DNA of 64,000 bases from Chitinophaga costaii. GTDB taxonomy: Bacteria; Bacteroidota; Bacteroidia; Chitinophagales; Chitinophagaceae. Position 1 is the stretch's first letter, and each line of letters opens with the position of its first letter. Below, one piece after another: positions 38,223 through 47,472 of this stretch. The stretch is from assembly GCF_900094705.1 (NCBI RefSeq), contig NZ_FMAR01000008.1, positions 1 to 64,000 on the forward strand. The letters are read 5' to 3'. A model generated the notes under the pieces. That model was not told where the DNA came from. It made no database searches and saw only the letters and a list, made by a program, of their open reading frames with translations. The position numbers were made by a program, and so were the translations under genes.

Positions 38223-39320
38223 CTAGCGCATCAATTTACGTTTGCCACTTTCAAAATCGTGAAAGAGGAACTGCCCCAAATTATCGAGGCCTGAGAAAAA
38301 TGCTTTGCCATTGTTGGTTTCGGTGAATTCCTGCACAAACTTTTGTAACCACGGGTCGGTGGCTACCATGAAGGTGGTGATGGGAATTTTAAGTTTTTTG
38401 CATTGGGCGGCCAGGTTCAGGGTGCGACTCAGGATCTTGCGGTCCAGGCCATAGCTGTTTTTGTAATATTTGCCGTCTATTTTCAGGCAGGTGGGTTTAC
38501 CATCCGTGATCATGAAGATCTGCTTATTGGGATTGCGGCGGCGGCGCAGCAGGTCCATAGCCAGTTCAAGGCCAGCCACGGTGTTGGTGTGGTAGGGGCC
38601 TACCTGGAGGTAGGGCAGGTCTTTGATCTCTATTTGCCAGGCGTCGTTGCCAAACACGATAATGTCTAGCGTGTCTTTCGGATAGCGGGTGGTGATCAGC
38701 TCACTGAGGGCCATGGCCACTTTTTTGGCGGGGGTAATGCGGTCTTCCCCGTAAAGGATCATGGAGTGGGAGAGATCTATCATCAGCGCGGTAGAGGTTT
38801 GCGCTTTGAAGTCGGTTTCCTTGATTTCCAGATCATCCTGGTACATATTGAAACTTTCCACCCCATGGTTAATCTGGGCATTGCGAATGGAGGCGGTAAA
38901 GTCAATTTGCTCCACGCTGTCGCCAAATTGGTAGGGGCGGGTGTCGGCATTCATCTCGTCGCCCTGACCGGGGCGGCGGGTATTATGATCGCCGGCCTGC
39001 GATTTTTTTAATTTCCCGAAAATTTCTTCCAGGGCGCTTTTGCGGATGGTTTGCTCGGTTTTACCGGTAATAGAAATGGCCTGGTCTTGCTCATTTTCCT
39101 TGATATAACCTTTATCGCGCAGGTCCTGGATGAAGTCGCCCAGCCCGTAATCATTGTCGCTCAGTTGGTATTCCTTATCCAGTTCTGTGAGCCAGCGCAG
39201 GGCTTCGGCAGCATCTCCGCTGGTGTAGGTAAGGAGTTGGGTAAAAGCGTTCAATAATCGGTCGAAGGGAGATTTTTTATGGTCGTCCGGGTTAAATTTT
39301 CCAAAGAAGATACTTCTCAT
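38223..39320 (-). CDS. VWA domain protein, partner of the AAA+ ATPase
   Basis: 365 residues. The N-terminal 110 are helical, and a disordered linker follows (KSQAGDHNTRRPGQGDEMN). A von Willebrand A domain spans residues 175-365 with the MIDAS metal site DLSHSM (D182, S184, S186), LDIIVFGNDA and FMITDGKPTCL. No signal peptide or membrane segment, so a cytosolic adaptor. It is the first gene of the two-gene operon with the ATPase. Confidence 0.88.
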   Translation of the reverse strand: MRSIFFGKFNPDDHKKSPFDRLLNAFTQLLTYTSGDAAEALRWLTELDKEYQLSDNDYGLGDFIQDLRDKGYIKENEQDQAISITGKTEQTIRKSALEEIFGKLKKSQAGDHNTRRPGQGDEMNADTRPYQFGDSVEQIDFTASIRNAQINHGVESFNMYQDDLEIKETDFKAQTSTALMIDLSHSMILYGEDRITPAKKVAMALSELITTRYPKDTLDIIVFGNDAWQIEIKDLPYLQVGPYHTNTVAGLELAMDLLRRRRNPNKQIFMITDGKPTCLKIDGKYYKNSYGLDRKILSRTLNLAAQCKKLKIPITTFMVATDPWLQKFVQEFTETNNGKAFFSGLDNLGQFLFHDFESGKRKLMR

Positions 39321-39756
39321 TCGTCACATTTTTTTAGCTGCCCCAGGCAAAGGGCAGGGCCCTGTAGTATGGCGGCAGCGGTTTTAACTAATCTTCGCGG
39401 TATTTGTTCACTAAAATTAGGGAAAAAACATGGGGAATGGTGGAGGGATAAAGGTGGGTGCATGTTTATTTAACCAGGACTGGCAGTTAGGAAGCCGTTT
39501 GGCGGAGGAAATATTTAAAAGAATAGTTATAAAAGGGTAGCCTGCTTTCCCGGGAAGTATTTAACCGGTTGTTATCCGGCTTTCCGCAATATTGGCGCAT
39601 GTTTTCTTTTATGAAGGGCGCGGTATGCTTTATCCTGGGCTTATCCTAGCCTCATTATAAGCGCAGGGTGCCTTCATTCCGGGAGTTAGAGAGTAAAAAA
39701 AATCCCTGCGTCTTGCAACGCAGGGATTTTCTATGCTTATAAAAAAGAAGGCTTGC
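39321..39756. other. Intergenic region with one terminator
   Basis: 436 bp upstream of the VWA gene and downstream of the DUF2723 gene. Apart from the terminator at 39699-39730 I see no gene. It should hold the promoter of the VWA/ATPase operon, but no clear consensus is visible. Confidence 0.5.
39699..39730 (-). terminator. Terminator of the DUF2723 gene
   Basis: 13-bp perfect stem AAAATCCCTGCGT / ACGCAGGGATTTT with a 6-nt loop; A8 on its left gives a T run on the minus strand. Confidence 0.88.
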
Positions 39757-42700
39757 TTAGTGCTTGGCACCACTGTCGGCAGCGGCGGCGGCGTCTATTT
39801 GCTGTTTCAGCTCCTGGGCCTTGCCGGCGTCGGAGAACTGTACCTTCAGCTGTTGCAGCAACTGGATGAACTGTTCGGAAGAACGGGCCTCTTGTTCCAG
39901 GGAGCTGGTTTGGCGGAAGGGTGACAGGCTGCGGAAGTAGGTTATCTGCTGCTGGCAGTCTTTGGTGATTTCCTGTGCTATTTCGCCGGCTTTCTTATTG
40001 TCGCCTGCCAGGTAGTAGGCGTACACCGTTTGCAGGGAATAGTAGTTGTGGGTATTTCCCTGGCTTACCATGGCATAGGGGAAATTACTTTCCAGCAGGT
40101 TTTTGTCGGCTTTGTTGAGCACGGCCAGGGCTTTTTCCTTGCTGTTTTCCTGTGCCAGTGCAATGCCCACCTTTGTATAAGCGTTGCGCACATATTGCAA
40201 CAGTTTACGGTTAGGCTCATCGAAATAGGTGCCTTTTTTATTGGCTCCTCCAAAATCGAATTTGGTCATCACATTGGTATAAGCCACTGGTACGTTCACA
40301 TTATTATCCATACCGAAGGGGTCTTGTGCCTCCTGTTTGCGCATCGGCACCAGGTGGAAGGTGAGGCCGTCTGTCTGCAAATAGTCGTTCAGGCCCAGAT
40401 CGGTGGGGCTGGTGAAGTAAATGGGGCGTTCCCAGTTATTGGTCGCGATGATATCCAGCAGGGCCAGGTCGTTTTTCAGCAGGTATTGCTTATTGATCTG
40501 GAAGGGAAGCTGGGGCAGCAGGCGGGCGGTATCGGCCACGCTGATGGTGCCATTTTTCAGCACAGATGCTTTATCTACGGGGATAAAGAGTTTCTGGCTG
40601 GGCAGGTAGTTCATTTTTTCGCCTTCGTTCTGGTCTATTACTTTGGCGGCGTCTTCATCGCTGCCCATGAAAGCAACGACTTCTTTCAGGTTATAGAACT
40701 TATTCTGCGGGAAGCGGCCATCGTCGAAGAAGCGGATGTAGTTGCGGTTTTCGCCACCATATTTATCCGGGCTCCAGCTCATGGGTACCCCCTTGGATTT
40801 ATTCACCATGGCGCGCTGCTGGTCTATGTACCAGTCTACACCCAACAGGCTTAAGTTGATCACCCTAATGTCGGTGCGGATGCCTTCTACTTCCTGGGCA
40901 TACCAAAGTGGGTAGGTATCATTATCGCCTACGGTAAAGAGTATAGCGTTAGGTTGGCAGCTTTCCAGGTAGTCTTTGGCCACATCGCGGGCCAGGGTTT
41001 TCTGGGAGCGGTCGTGGTCGTCCCATTCCTGTGATCCCATGAGTACCGGCACGGCCAGCAGGCTTACGAGGGTTACGGCGCCGGCCGTAGCGCCTTTCAG
41101 CTTGGGTTTCAGCCAGTCGAACAAGGCCAGTACGCCCAGGCCTATCCAGATGGCAAAGGCGTAGAACGAGCCCACATAGGCGTAGTCACGTTCACGCGGC
41201 TGGTTGCCGGCCTGGTTCAAATAAATTACGATGGCAAAACCGGTGAAGAAGAACAATAGTCCTACCACCAGCCAGTCTTTATAATTGCGTTTGTATTGGA
41301 ATACAAAACCAAGGATACCCAGGATAAGGGGCAGGCCAAATAATACGTTGTGGGCCTTGTTATTTTTAAGACTATCCGGCATCAGCGACTGGTCGCCATA
41401 CAGCAGGTCATCAATAATGGGGATACCAGTAATCCAGTTGCCATCGCGGGGGTTACCATAGCCCTGCACATCGTTTTGCTTACCAGAGAAGTTCCACATA
41501 AAATAGCGGAAATACATAAAATTTACCTGGTAGCCCAGGAAGAATTTGATATTATCGGCATAGCTGGGCGATTGGCCTTGGGCCAGTCCCAGCCAGTCGC
41601 GATAGTAATCTGCATGGCCCTGGTCGTTGCTGCCGTCCCATACGCGGGGGAAGAGCATCTTGCTGGTATCAGCATATACGGGGTCCATTTTCTGACCAGT
41701 TACGATGTAGTTTTTGGGTCCGCGGGCGTATACATTGCCGCCGGCTTTGTAGTCGATCGGGCGGGCGGTGAATACCTGGCCGTATACCAGCGGGAAGTCG
41801 CCATACTGTTCGCGTCCCAGGTAGCCTACCAATGAAATGGGGTTATCTACGTTATACATGTCTACCGAAGGATTGGCCGTAGAGCGGATCATGGTAGTGA
41901 TATAGGTAGAATAGCCCAGCAGCAGGAATAGGATGCTGGCTACTGTAAGACGGGTGTTGTGTTTAACGCGTTTGTAGTTGATAGCGTAACCGGCTACTTT
42001 GAGCAGGTAGGGGATGGCTATCAGGAAAGCAGTTATCAGTATGCGCAGGATCAGGCCACCGGTGTTATTGCCGTCGTTGAAGCCGGGGATAAGGATTACA
42101 GAAGCCATCAGGATGAGCGGGCCATAGATCCCAACTTTCGGATTCACATAGCCATAAGCCAGTACGGCTACCAGTGCGATGAAGTAGAAGGCAAAACCAG
42201 AGAAGAAGGGCAGGTGAAGGCTGTTTACGAAAAACACGTCCATGAAACCAGATGCTTTAATGGTATCCTGGATTAGGAATTTTTGTACCAGGCCGGTAAT
42301 GACACAACCCATTACGAAAGCCCAGAAAATGCCCCAACTGGTTACCTTGTAGCGGCGGAAATAATAGATCATCACCATAGCGGGGATGGTAAGCAGGTTA
42401 AGCAAGTGAACGCCGATAGAGAGGCCCATCATAAAAGCGATGAGTACAATGTAGCGGTCGGCATTGGGGCGGTCTGCTTCGTGTTCCCATTTCAGCATGA
42501 GCCAGAATACCAGCGCAGTGAAGAGGGAAGACATGGCGTATACTTCGCCTTCTACGGCGGAGAACCAGAAAGAATCGGAGAAAGTATATGCCAGTGCGCC
42601 TACTGCGCCGGCGCCCATAATGGCAATCATTTTATCGTTGGCCATCACTTCACCGGTTTTCAGTAGTAGGCGGCGGGCAAAGTGGGTGATGCTCCAGAAT

Positions 42701-42972
42701 AAAAACAGGATGGTAAAGCCACTGGCAATAGCCGACATAAAGTTCACGCCTAGTGCAGCCTGTGAAGGTTTCAGCGGCAGGGTGAAAATACGGCCTATCA
42801 GCACAAACAAGGGCGCTCCGGGGGGGTGAGGTACCTGTACTTTGTAAATACTTGAGATAAATTCACCACAGTCCCACAAACTGCCTGTCGCCTCCATGGT
42901 CATTACATACACAGTACAGGCAATGATACAAACGATCCAGCCTACTATGTTATTAATCCGGTTAAAATTCAT
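39757..42972 (-). CDS. DUF2723 family membrane protein (protein O-mannosyltransferase-like)
   Basis: 1071 residues. The N-terminal 550 residues hold about 12 transmembrane segments; the first loop reads DCGEFISSIYKVQVPHPPGAPLF, as in DUF2723 and GT-C enzymes, where an acidic residue in the first loop is catalytic. Later conserved stretches are NQAGNQPRERDYAYVGSFYA, LFTVGDNDTYPLWYAQEVEG and RVINLSLLGVDWYID. The C-terminal 200 residues are soluble and helical, TPR-like. By family knowledge it probably transfers a lipid-linked sugar to exported proteins. It is a single gene. Confidence 0.88.
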   Translation of the reverse strand: MNFNRINNIVGWIVCIIACTVYVMTMEATGSLWDCGEFISSIYKVQVPHPPGAPLFVLIGRIFTLPLKPSQAALGVNFMSAIASGFTILFLFWSITHFARRLLLKTGEVMANDKMIAIMGAGAVGALAYTFSDSFWFSAVEGEVYAMSSLFTALVFWLMLKWEHEADRPNADRYIVLIAFMMGLSIGVHLLNLLTIPAMVMIYYFRRYKVTSWGIFWAFVMGCVITGLVQKFLIQDTIKASGFMDVFFVNSLHLPFFSGFAFYFIALVAVLAYGYVNPKVGIYGPLILMASVILIPGFNDGNNTGGLILRILITAFLIAIPYLLKVAGYAINYKRVKHNTRLTVASILFLLLGYSTYITTMIRSTANPSVDMYNVDNPISLVGYLGREQYGDFPLVYGQVFTARPIDYKAGGNVYARGPKNYIVTGQKMDPVYADTSKMLFPRVWDGSNDQGHADYYRDWLGLAQGQSPSYADNIKFFLGYQVNFMYFRYFMWNFSGKQNDVQGYGNPRDGNWITGIPIIDDLLYGDQSLMPDSLKNNKAHNVLFGLPLILGILGFVFQYKRNYKDWLVVGLLFFFTGFAIVIYLNQAGNQPRERDYAYVGSFYAFAIWIGLGVLALFDWLKPKLKGATAGAVTLVSLLAVPVLMGSQEWDDHDRSQKTLARDVAKDYLESCQPNAILFTVGDNDTYPLWYAQEVEGIRTDIRVINLSLLGVDWYIDQQRAMVNKSKGVPMSWSPDKYGGENRNYIRFFDDGRFPQNKFYNLKEVVAFMGSDEDAAKVIDQNEGEKMNYLPSQKLFIPVDKASVLKNGTISVADTARLLPQLPFQINKQYLLKNDLALLDIIATNNWERPIYFTSPTDLGLNDYLQTDGLTFHLVPMRKQEAQDPFGMDNNVNVPVAYTNVMTKFDFGGANKKGTYFDEPNRKLLQYVRNAYTKVGIALAQENSKEKALAVLNKADKNLLESNFPYAMVSQGNTHNYYSLQTVYAYYLAGDNKKAGEIAQEITKDCQQQITYFRSLSPFRQTSSLEQEARSSEQFIQLLQQLKVQFSDAGKAQELKQQIDAAAAADSGAKH

Positions 42973-43256
42973 ACGGTTGTTTTAAAATAATCCGACAAAA
43001 ATAGAAAAAGTAGTGTATAAAGCTAATAAGGTAAAGGATTAAGGTTTCATTAAGCCGCCAGGCGATAAAGTTGCAGGTCCTCATGAGGGGCACAATGGCA
43101 CTCCGGCAAGACTAAATGTGGCCGGGCGCAATTTAAGGTAATAAATGGATGTGCCATTCACCGGAAGGCGATTGGGGAAAATATGTCGGCGGATACTGAA
43201 TTTTGAAGGGTGAAGGGGCTGGGGTTGCCAGGCGTTTTTGCTGGTATATGGCGGCC

Positions 43257-43775
43257 TTACCAGCCATTTTCTGGCTGGGTGGCGTCGTCTAGCCGCAGGT
43301 CTGCGCCGGCCTGAAACCAGGCGAGTACCAGGGTCCTCAGGGCAGGAATATCGACGCGCCGCAACAGCAGGTTGTAATGATGGTGGCGGCCATTGGCATC
43401 AAATTCAATATAATTGTTAATGCCGGCAATGTAGCGGAAGGAGCGTAATGTATTCCGTCGGTCGTTTTCAAATCCGTCCAGCCAAAGGTGTATTTGCCGC
43501 AATTCCATCAGCGACCAGGTTTCCAGGATGCCATTGTGGTGCAGCACGCGGAGGGTGTGTTGTTCCGGCAGGAAGGTGGCGGTTACGGTATAATTTTCTC
43601 CCAGCAGCGAGTAGGTGCAGCATAAGATGGCAAAAGATATGAAGAAAAACAGGGAGGGGAGGTGCAGGGCTAATACCACATTCAGTCCCCAGCACAGCAG
43701 GAAGCCTGCCACTACGGCCAGGTATATTTTACGGGAGCGGGATAATTTGCGGGTATCCACAATAGGGATATGCAT
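43257..43775 (-). CDS. Hypothetical membrane protein
   Basis: 172 residues from the ATG at 43775 (a TTG start at 43805 is also open). Two adjacent transmembrane segments at about residues 18-60 (IYLAVVAGFLLCWGLNVVLAL) are followed by a C-terminal domain with a beta pattern (YTVTATFLPEQHTLRVLHHNG, RYIAGINNYIEFDANGRHHH). The shape resembles small PH-like membrane proteins, but I cannot name a family. It is last in the three-gene minus-strand run with the monooxygenase-like and SAM hydrolase-like genes. Confidence 0.6.
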   Translation of the reverse strand: MHIPIVDTRKLSRSRKIYLAVVAGFLLCWGLNVVLALHLPSLFFFISFAILCCTYSLLGENYTVTATFLPEQHTLRVLHHNGILETWSLMELRQIHLWLDGFENDRRNTLRSFRYIAGINNYIEFDANGRHHHYNLLLRRVDIPALRTLVLAWFQAGADLRLDDATQPENGW

Positions 43776-43857
43776 ATTGGGTAAGGTTAAACGGTGTTTT
43801 AACAAGGAAGTATATTTTGCAGGAGGATGCCTGGCGTAATCCTCCCGGCCAGGCGTG

Positions 43858-44145
43858 CTATCCTTTTTGCAACAGGCTCCATGCTTCGGGCCGGGCGTTG
43901 AATAATACTTTGGTGGCGGTCCAGGTTTCCTGGAACAAAGGGGCCTGGCAGTAGGCTTCCAGCGCGGCTTCGCTATCCCAATGACTGTAGGTGAAGAGGG
44001 TGTGGCCGTTGGGCAATGCCTCCCATAATTCCAGGTGGGTACAGCCGGGGAATGCCCTTATCTGCGCGCGTTGCCGGGCAAACAGGTCCAGGAAGATGGC
44101 TACCTTATCGGGGTGGAAGCTCATTTTTACAATACGGAGTATCAT
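43858..44145 (-). CDS. Antibiotic biosynthesis monooxygenase-like (ABM) protein
   Basis: 95 residues, one ferredoxin-like ABM domain: MILRIVKMSFHPDKVAIFL, FPGCTHLELWEAL, FTYSHWDSEAALEAYCQAP. It lacks the Asn-Trp-His triad of IsdG heme oxygenases (no Asn in the first strand), in contrast to the homologue at 52996-53325. The substrate is unknown. It starts 11 bp after the SAM hydrolase-like gene. Confidence 0.82.
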   Translation of the reverse strand: MILRIVKMSFHPDKVAIFLDLFARQRAQIRAFPGCTHLELWEALPNGHTLFTYSHWDSEAALEAYCQAPLFQETWTATKVLFNARPEAWSLLQKG

Positions 44146-44156
44146 GAGAAAGTGAT

Positions 44157-44984
44157 TTATTCAAAAACGATGCGCACGGTCTGGTAAAAAGATAGTTGTG
44201 CCGACAATCCCTGCTGCATAAGCTGGTCGCGCTGGAAGCCCTGCAGGCCGAAAAGGCCAGCGGCATTGCCTTTATTCACGGCAATTTCCAGGTAGCCGGC
44301 GGCATTAAAGAGGGCTAATTTATGTCCTTCGGGTACGTCGGCATAGGTTTCACTCAGTTGGGTGATCACTTCATCGCGGCGGAAGAAGATGGAGAAGCGG
44401 CGGCCATTGCGAGCGGCATTAAACTGGTGACGGGTAATGTTCACCACCACATTCTCAAAGCTGTCTATATGAATGATCTGCCCTTCAATATAGTCGTCGC
44501 CCGTGAGGGGTTGCAATTTGTTTTTGAGTACAATGTCTTGCGTAACCTCGCCCAATGCTGCCAGGGATTGCCCTGCCTGCAAGGCTTTTACTGCTTGCAT
44601 AAGGGTATGGATAATGGTAAAGGTATTGCGCGGGCCCTGTGTATCCAGTGGCAGGCGAACGACCATTTCGGGCATGCCTTCTGTGATCATGGTGAGCAGG
44701 CCATTGTCTGCACAGCCTATGTACTGGCCATTATGCCGGGCCAGCAGCACGTGGTCCTGCTTGCGGTCGAATAAATTAATGAGTACAAAATGAAAGGTGC
44801 GGGCAGGGAAAAAAGCAAAGGCGCTTTTACAGATATAGGTAGCCTGGGGTAAGTTAAACGGGGAGATGTGATGGGAGATATCTATCACCTGGCAATCGGG
44901 ACAATGCTGCCAAAGGTGCCCTTTGATGGCGCCTACCAGGTAGTCTTGTAATCCGATATCCGATGTAAGCGTTATGATAGACAT
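44157..44984 (-). CDS. SAM hydrolase / hydroxide adenosyltransferase family protein
   Basis: 275 residues. The N-terminal ITLTSDIGLQDYLVGAIKGH, the CQVIDISHHISPFNLPQATY segment and CADNGLLTMI are typical of the DUF62 family, which splits SAM to adenosine and methionine using water. The usual VDPGVG loop is replaced by VLINLFDRKQDH, so a key conserved Asp region differs; the activity may differ too. The C-terminal beta domain has YIEGQIIHIDSFENVVVNI. First gene of the three-gene run. Confidence 0.85.
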   Translation of the reverse strand: MSIITLTSDIGLQDYLVGAIKGHLWQHCPDCQVIDISHHISPFNLPQATYICKSAFAFFPARTFHFVLINLFDRKQDHVLLARHNGQYIGCADNGLLTMITEGMPEMVVRLPLDTQGPRNTFTIIHTLMQAVKALQAGQSLAALGEVTQDIVLKNKLQPLTGDDYIEGQIIHIDSFENVVVNITRHQFNAARNGRRFSIFFRRDEVITQLSETYADVPEGHKLALFNAAGYLEIAVNKGNAAGLFGLQGFQRDQLMQQGLSAQLSFYQTVRIVFE

Positions 44985-45275
44985 GATGAGAATAAAATGG
45001 GTCTGTTAGCCCTGCGATGCGTGATATGCTTCAATTTTAATGCCGCGCTGCAAAGAACGGTCATAAAATGGCGATAGCCTTGTATTTTTTTATCACGTGG
45101 ATAACTGGCATGCAGTGGTCCAGGCAATGCGTAAAAAATATTGTGTGTTGTGCTGAAATGATCTGGGGAAGGGCACTGCGGGCCATGGAAAAGGGAGTGC
45201 AGGTATGCGGCGTATATCACAGAGCCGGGAAAGTGGGTGCATACCTGCCGGTAAAAATGAAAGTAGCGGAAGCAC

Positions 45276-46088
45276 TTATTGCAAAGGCGATCCGGGTTCT
45301 TTTTTAAAATGGTTGAACACCAGTCCATCGGCAATGCCGGGTATGAGTTTGTTCAGCCATACGGTGAGTTTGCCCTGGCCTGTTAGCACCAGGGTACGTT
45401 TTCTTTTGGAGATGGCTTTATAAATTTCCACGGCTACCGCTGTGGAGGTCATTAGTTTGCCTTCGTCCAACGGTGTTTCACTTTGTGCGGCACCGCTTTG
45501 ATTCAGGGCGGTGTTGCGGATATTAGAGGCCGTAAAGCCAGGGCATACCCACATCACGTTTAAGCCGGTGTGCAGATTTTCGGTGCGCAGTGCTTCGAGA
45601 AATCCCTGCATGGCAAACTTGGAGGCGGAGTAACCGGTGCGACCCGGCAGTCCACGGTAACCAGCAATAGAGGATACGCCCACTACAGTGCCTTTGCTGG
45701 CCAGCAGCGCGGGCAGGGCAAACTTAGTGCAGTACACTGTACCCCAAAAATTAATGTCCATCAGTGTTTTCAGCACGGCCACGTCTGCATCTTTAAAGAG
45801 GGCGCGCATAGAAATGCCGGCGTTATTGATCAAAAGATCGATGCGGCCAAACTGGCTGTACACTGCGTCAATAAAAGATTTGCAATCGGCTTCCAGGCTT
45901 ACGTCGGCTACCTGGGTAAAGAGTGATGGTGCATGCAGTTCGTTTACCAAGGCTTGGAGGGCAGGCGCTTTGCGGGCGCATACGGCCACCTGGTAGCCTT
46001 CCCGGATATATTTTTCGGCCAGTGCCTTCCCAATGCCGGAGGTGCCGCCGGTAATGATGGCTACGGGTTTGGATGTAGTCGTTTGCAT
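45276..46088 (-). CDS. SDR family oxidoreductase
   Basis: 270 residues from the ATG at 46088; upstream open codons lack conservation. The NAD(P) motif is TGGTSGIG near residue 14, then NNAGISM, and the catalytic YSASK (Tyr with Lys four residues on). It ends in a hydrophobic segment (LVLTGQGKLTVWLNKLIPG), as in membrane-associated short-chain dehydrogenases. The substrate cannot be told. It is a single gene. Confidence 0.92.
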   Translation of the reverse strand: MQTTTSKPVAIITGGTSGIGKALAEKYIREGYQVAVCARKAPALQALVNELHAPSLFTQVADVSLEADCKSFIDAVYSQFGRIDLLINNAGISMRALFKDADVAVLKTLMDINFWGTVYCTKFALPALLASKGTVVGVSSIAGYRGLPGRTGYSASKFAMQGFLEALRTENLHTGLNVMWVCPGFTASNIRNTALNQSGAAQSETPLDEGKLMTSTAVAVEIYKAISKRKRTLVLTGQGKLTVWLNKLIPGIADGLVFNHFKKEPGSPLQ

Positions 46089-46278
46089 GTAATGGATTAG
46101 TAGTGAATGCTGCATCCCTTGCGGAACAGCGCTGTTGTGGAACAAATGTAAAGAAATATTTATGGATTTCAGCAAAGGGGCCGGCTACGGCCACGCCCCC
46201 ACGCTTTTATAATAGTACTACTACAAAACAACTATGGGGTTGCCTACCCGAAAAGCGTGAGCAGGTATATAAAAAAAT

Positions 46279-46301
46279 GGCCGGCATGGTAAGGGCCGGC
46301 C
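46279..46301 (-). terminator. Terminator of the receptor/HmuY operon
   Basis: 7-bp stem GGCCGGC / GCCGGCC with a 9-nt loop, followed on the minus strand by A then a run of seven T. It lies 25 bp after the stop codon of the last gene of the operon. Confidence 0.85.
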
Positions 46302-46326
46302 GTTGGTGTATTGGGTGTTGGGATTG

Positions 46327-46986
46327 TTATTGTTTGGTACGGATATTCCGGCTGCCATCTGGCTGTACATAATAGCGGAAGGTGAAGTAGGGTGCAGGCC
46401 AGAACAGGTCGGTCACCACGGGTGGATTGCCCTTGTATACGTTGATGAGTTCCAGCTTGCCATACTTGCCATCCGGGGTGCGGAGTACAAAGGTGCGGTG
46501 CTGCACAGGCACTACGATGTGATTGTCTAGCGAATAGAAAAACCATCCTACTCCGTTGCCGGCGTCCCAGCCTATTTTGTATACGGTGGAGCTGTTGAAG
46601 GCGGCGTTGTCCGGGGCTGTGTTTACCTGGTCGTAATCCTGGTTTACAATCACGATGGCGCCCTGTCCAGGGCCTTTGTAGCCGGGGTTGTATTCATAGG
46701 TGCCACTGTTTACATACACCTCCGAATTATAAGGGCCGGTGAAGGCCAGGTCCCATTGTAGCGAGGCCTTGTCTTCGTCGGCCACGGTTACTTTTGCGCC
46801 GGTGGCGAAGCGGAAGTACAGGATTTTAAAGCCAGCCGAATTGCCGCCCACGCGGGCGGTGGTATCGCCCGGCAAGTCGGTGATGACGGTGCTGGCACCG
46901 TCTTCGGAAATGGTGTCTTTCGTGTCTTTGGTGCAGGCGCTGAAAAGTGCGGCCAGGGTCAAAAGCAGGATGCTAATCTTTTTCAT
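46327..46986 (-). CDS. HmuY-family heme-binding lipoprotein (first paralogue)
   Basis: 219 residues with a lipoprotein signal (LAALFSAC, Cys 18). The HmuY pattern is present: ILYFRFATGAKV, LQWDLAFTGPYNSEVYVN, then GWFFYSLDNHIVVPVQHRTF and YGKLELINVY. HmuY of Porphyromonas binds heme with two histidines; here His 156 and His 163 lie in the matching loop region, but exact ligands are inference. Third gene of the operon led by the TonB-dependent receptor (gap 9 bp). Likely displayed on the cell surface to capture heme. Confidence 0.88.
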   Translation of the reverse strand: MKKISILLLTLAALFSACTKDTKDTISEDGASTVITDLPGDTTARVGGNSAGFKILYFRFATGAKVTVADEDKASLQWDLAFTGPYNSEVYVNSGTYEYNPGYKGPGQGAIVIVNQDYDQVNTAPDNAAFNSSTVYKIGWDAGNGVGWFFYSLDNHIVVPVQHRTFVLRTPDGKYGKLELINVYKGNPPVVTDLFWPAPYFTFRYYVQPDGSRNIRTKQ

Positions 46987-46995
46987 ATTGCTGGT

Positions 46996-47472
46996 TTAAT
47001 GCAGGATGGCGTAGCGGAGGGTGTAATAAGCGCCGGCTTCCCAGGGCTTGCCATCTTTGTAATAACTTTCTATCTGTAGTTTAATGAAGGTTTGGTCATC
47101 TACCTTCAGTACAATCACTTTATCCGGCAAGGGGGTGATGGTATGTTCTTCCATGTTGTATTGGTACCAGCCCTTGCCGCTGCCGGTAGGAATGGCTTTC
47201 AGCGTGTCGCTGTCTGTCTGGTAGGGGGCATCGGGTGCTTTAACCAGCTCCTCAAACTTAGCATGCAGCAGGATGGCTGGTTCATTTACCGACAGGGTAG
47301 TTTTAAAAAGGGCAATGTCCCAATGGCGGTTACTGCTCACGGTATCGCCGTGTTGCAGGTCCAGGTAGGTGGTGCCCTGACTGGCATTGATGTTACGCAG
47401 GGTTTTAATGTCCTGTGCCTGTGCGTTGGTGGCCAGGCATACAATGCCGGTAAATAGCAGGTACTTTATCAT
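46996..47472 (-). CDS. HmuY-like protein (second paralogue, not a lipoprotein)
   Basis: 158 residues with an ordinary signal peptide (NAQAQ cleavage) and no lipobox, so soluble periplasmic or secreted. It keeps the short form of the HmuY core: HWDIALFKTTLSVNEP, then GKGWYQYNMEEHTITPLPDK and FIKLQIESYYKDGKPW. His 110 is at the same place as His 156 of the neighbour. Its start codon overlaps the receptor stop (ATGA). The different export signal suggests a different place in the relay. Confidence 0.8.
   Translation of the reverse strand: MIKYLLFTGIVCLATNAQAQDIKTLRNINASQGTTYLDLQHGDTVSSNRHWDIALFKTTLSVNEPAILLHAKFEELVKAPDAPYQTDSDTLKAIPTGSGKGWYQYNMEEHTITPLPDKVIVLKVDDQTFIKLQIESYYKDGKPWEAGAYYTLRYAILH

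Noticed and set aside
44972..45334. Open frame of 120 codons on the minus strand overlapping the SDR 3' end and the following gap
   Set aside because: Cysteine- and histidine-rich random-looking sequence that overlaps a sound gene; it is not needed to fill the 290-bp gap, which shows no coding texture.
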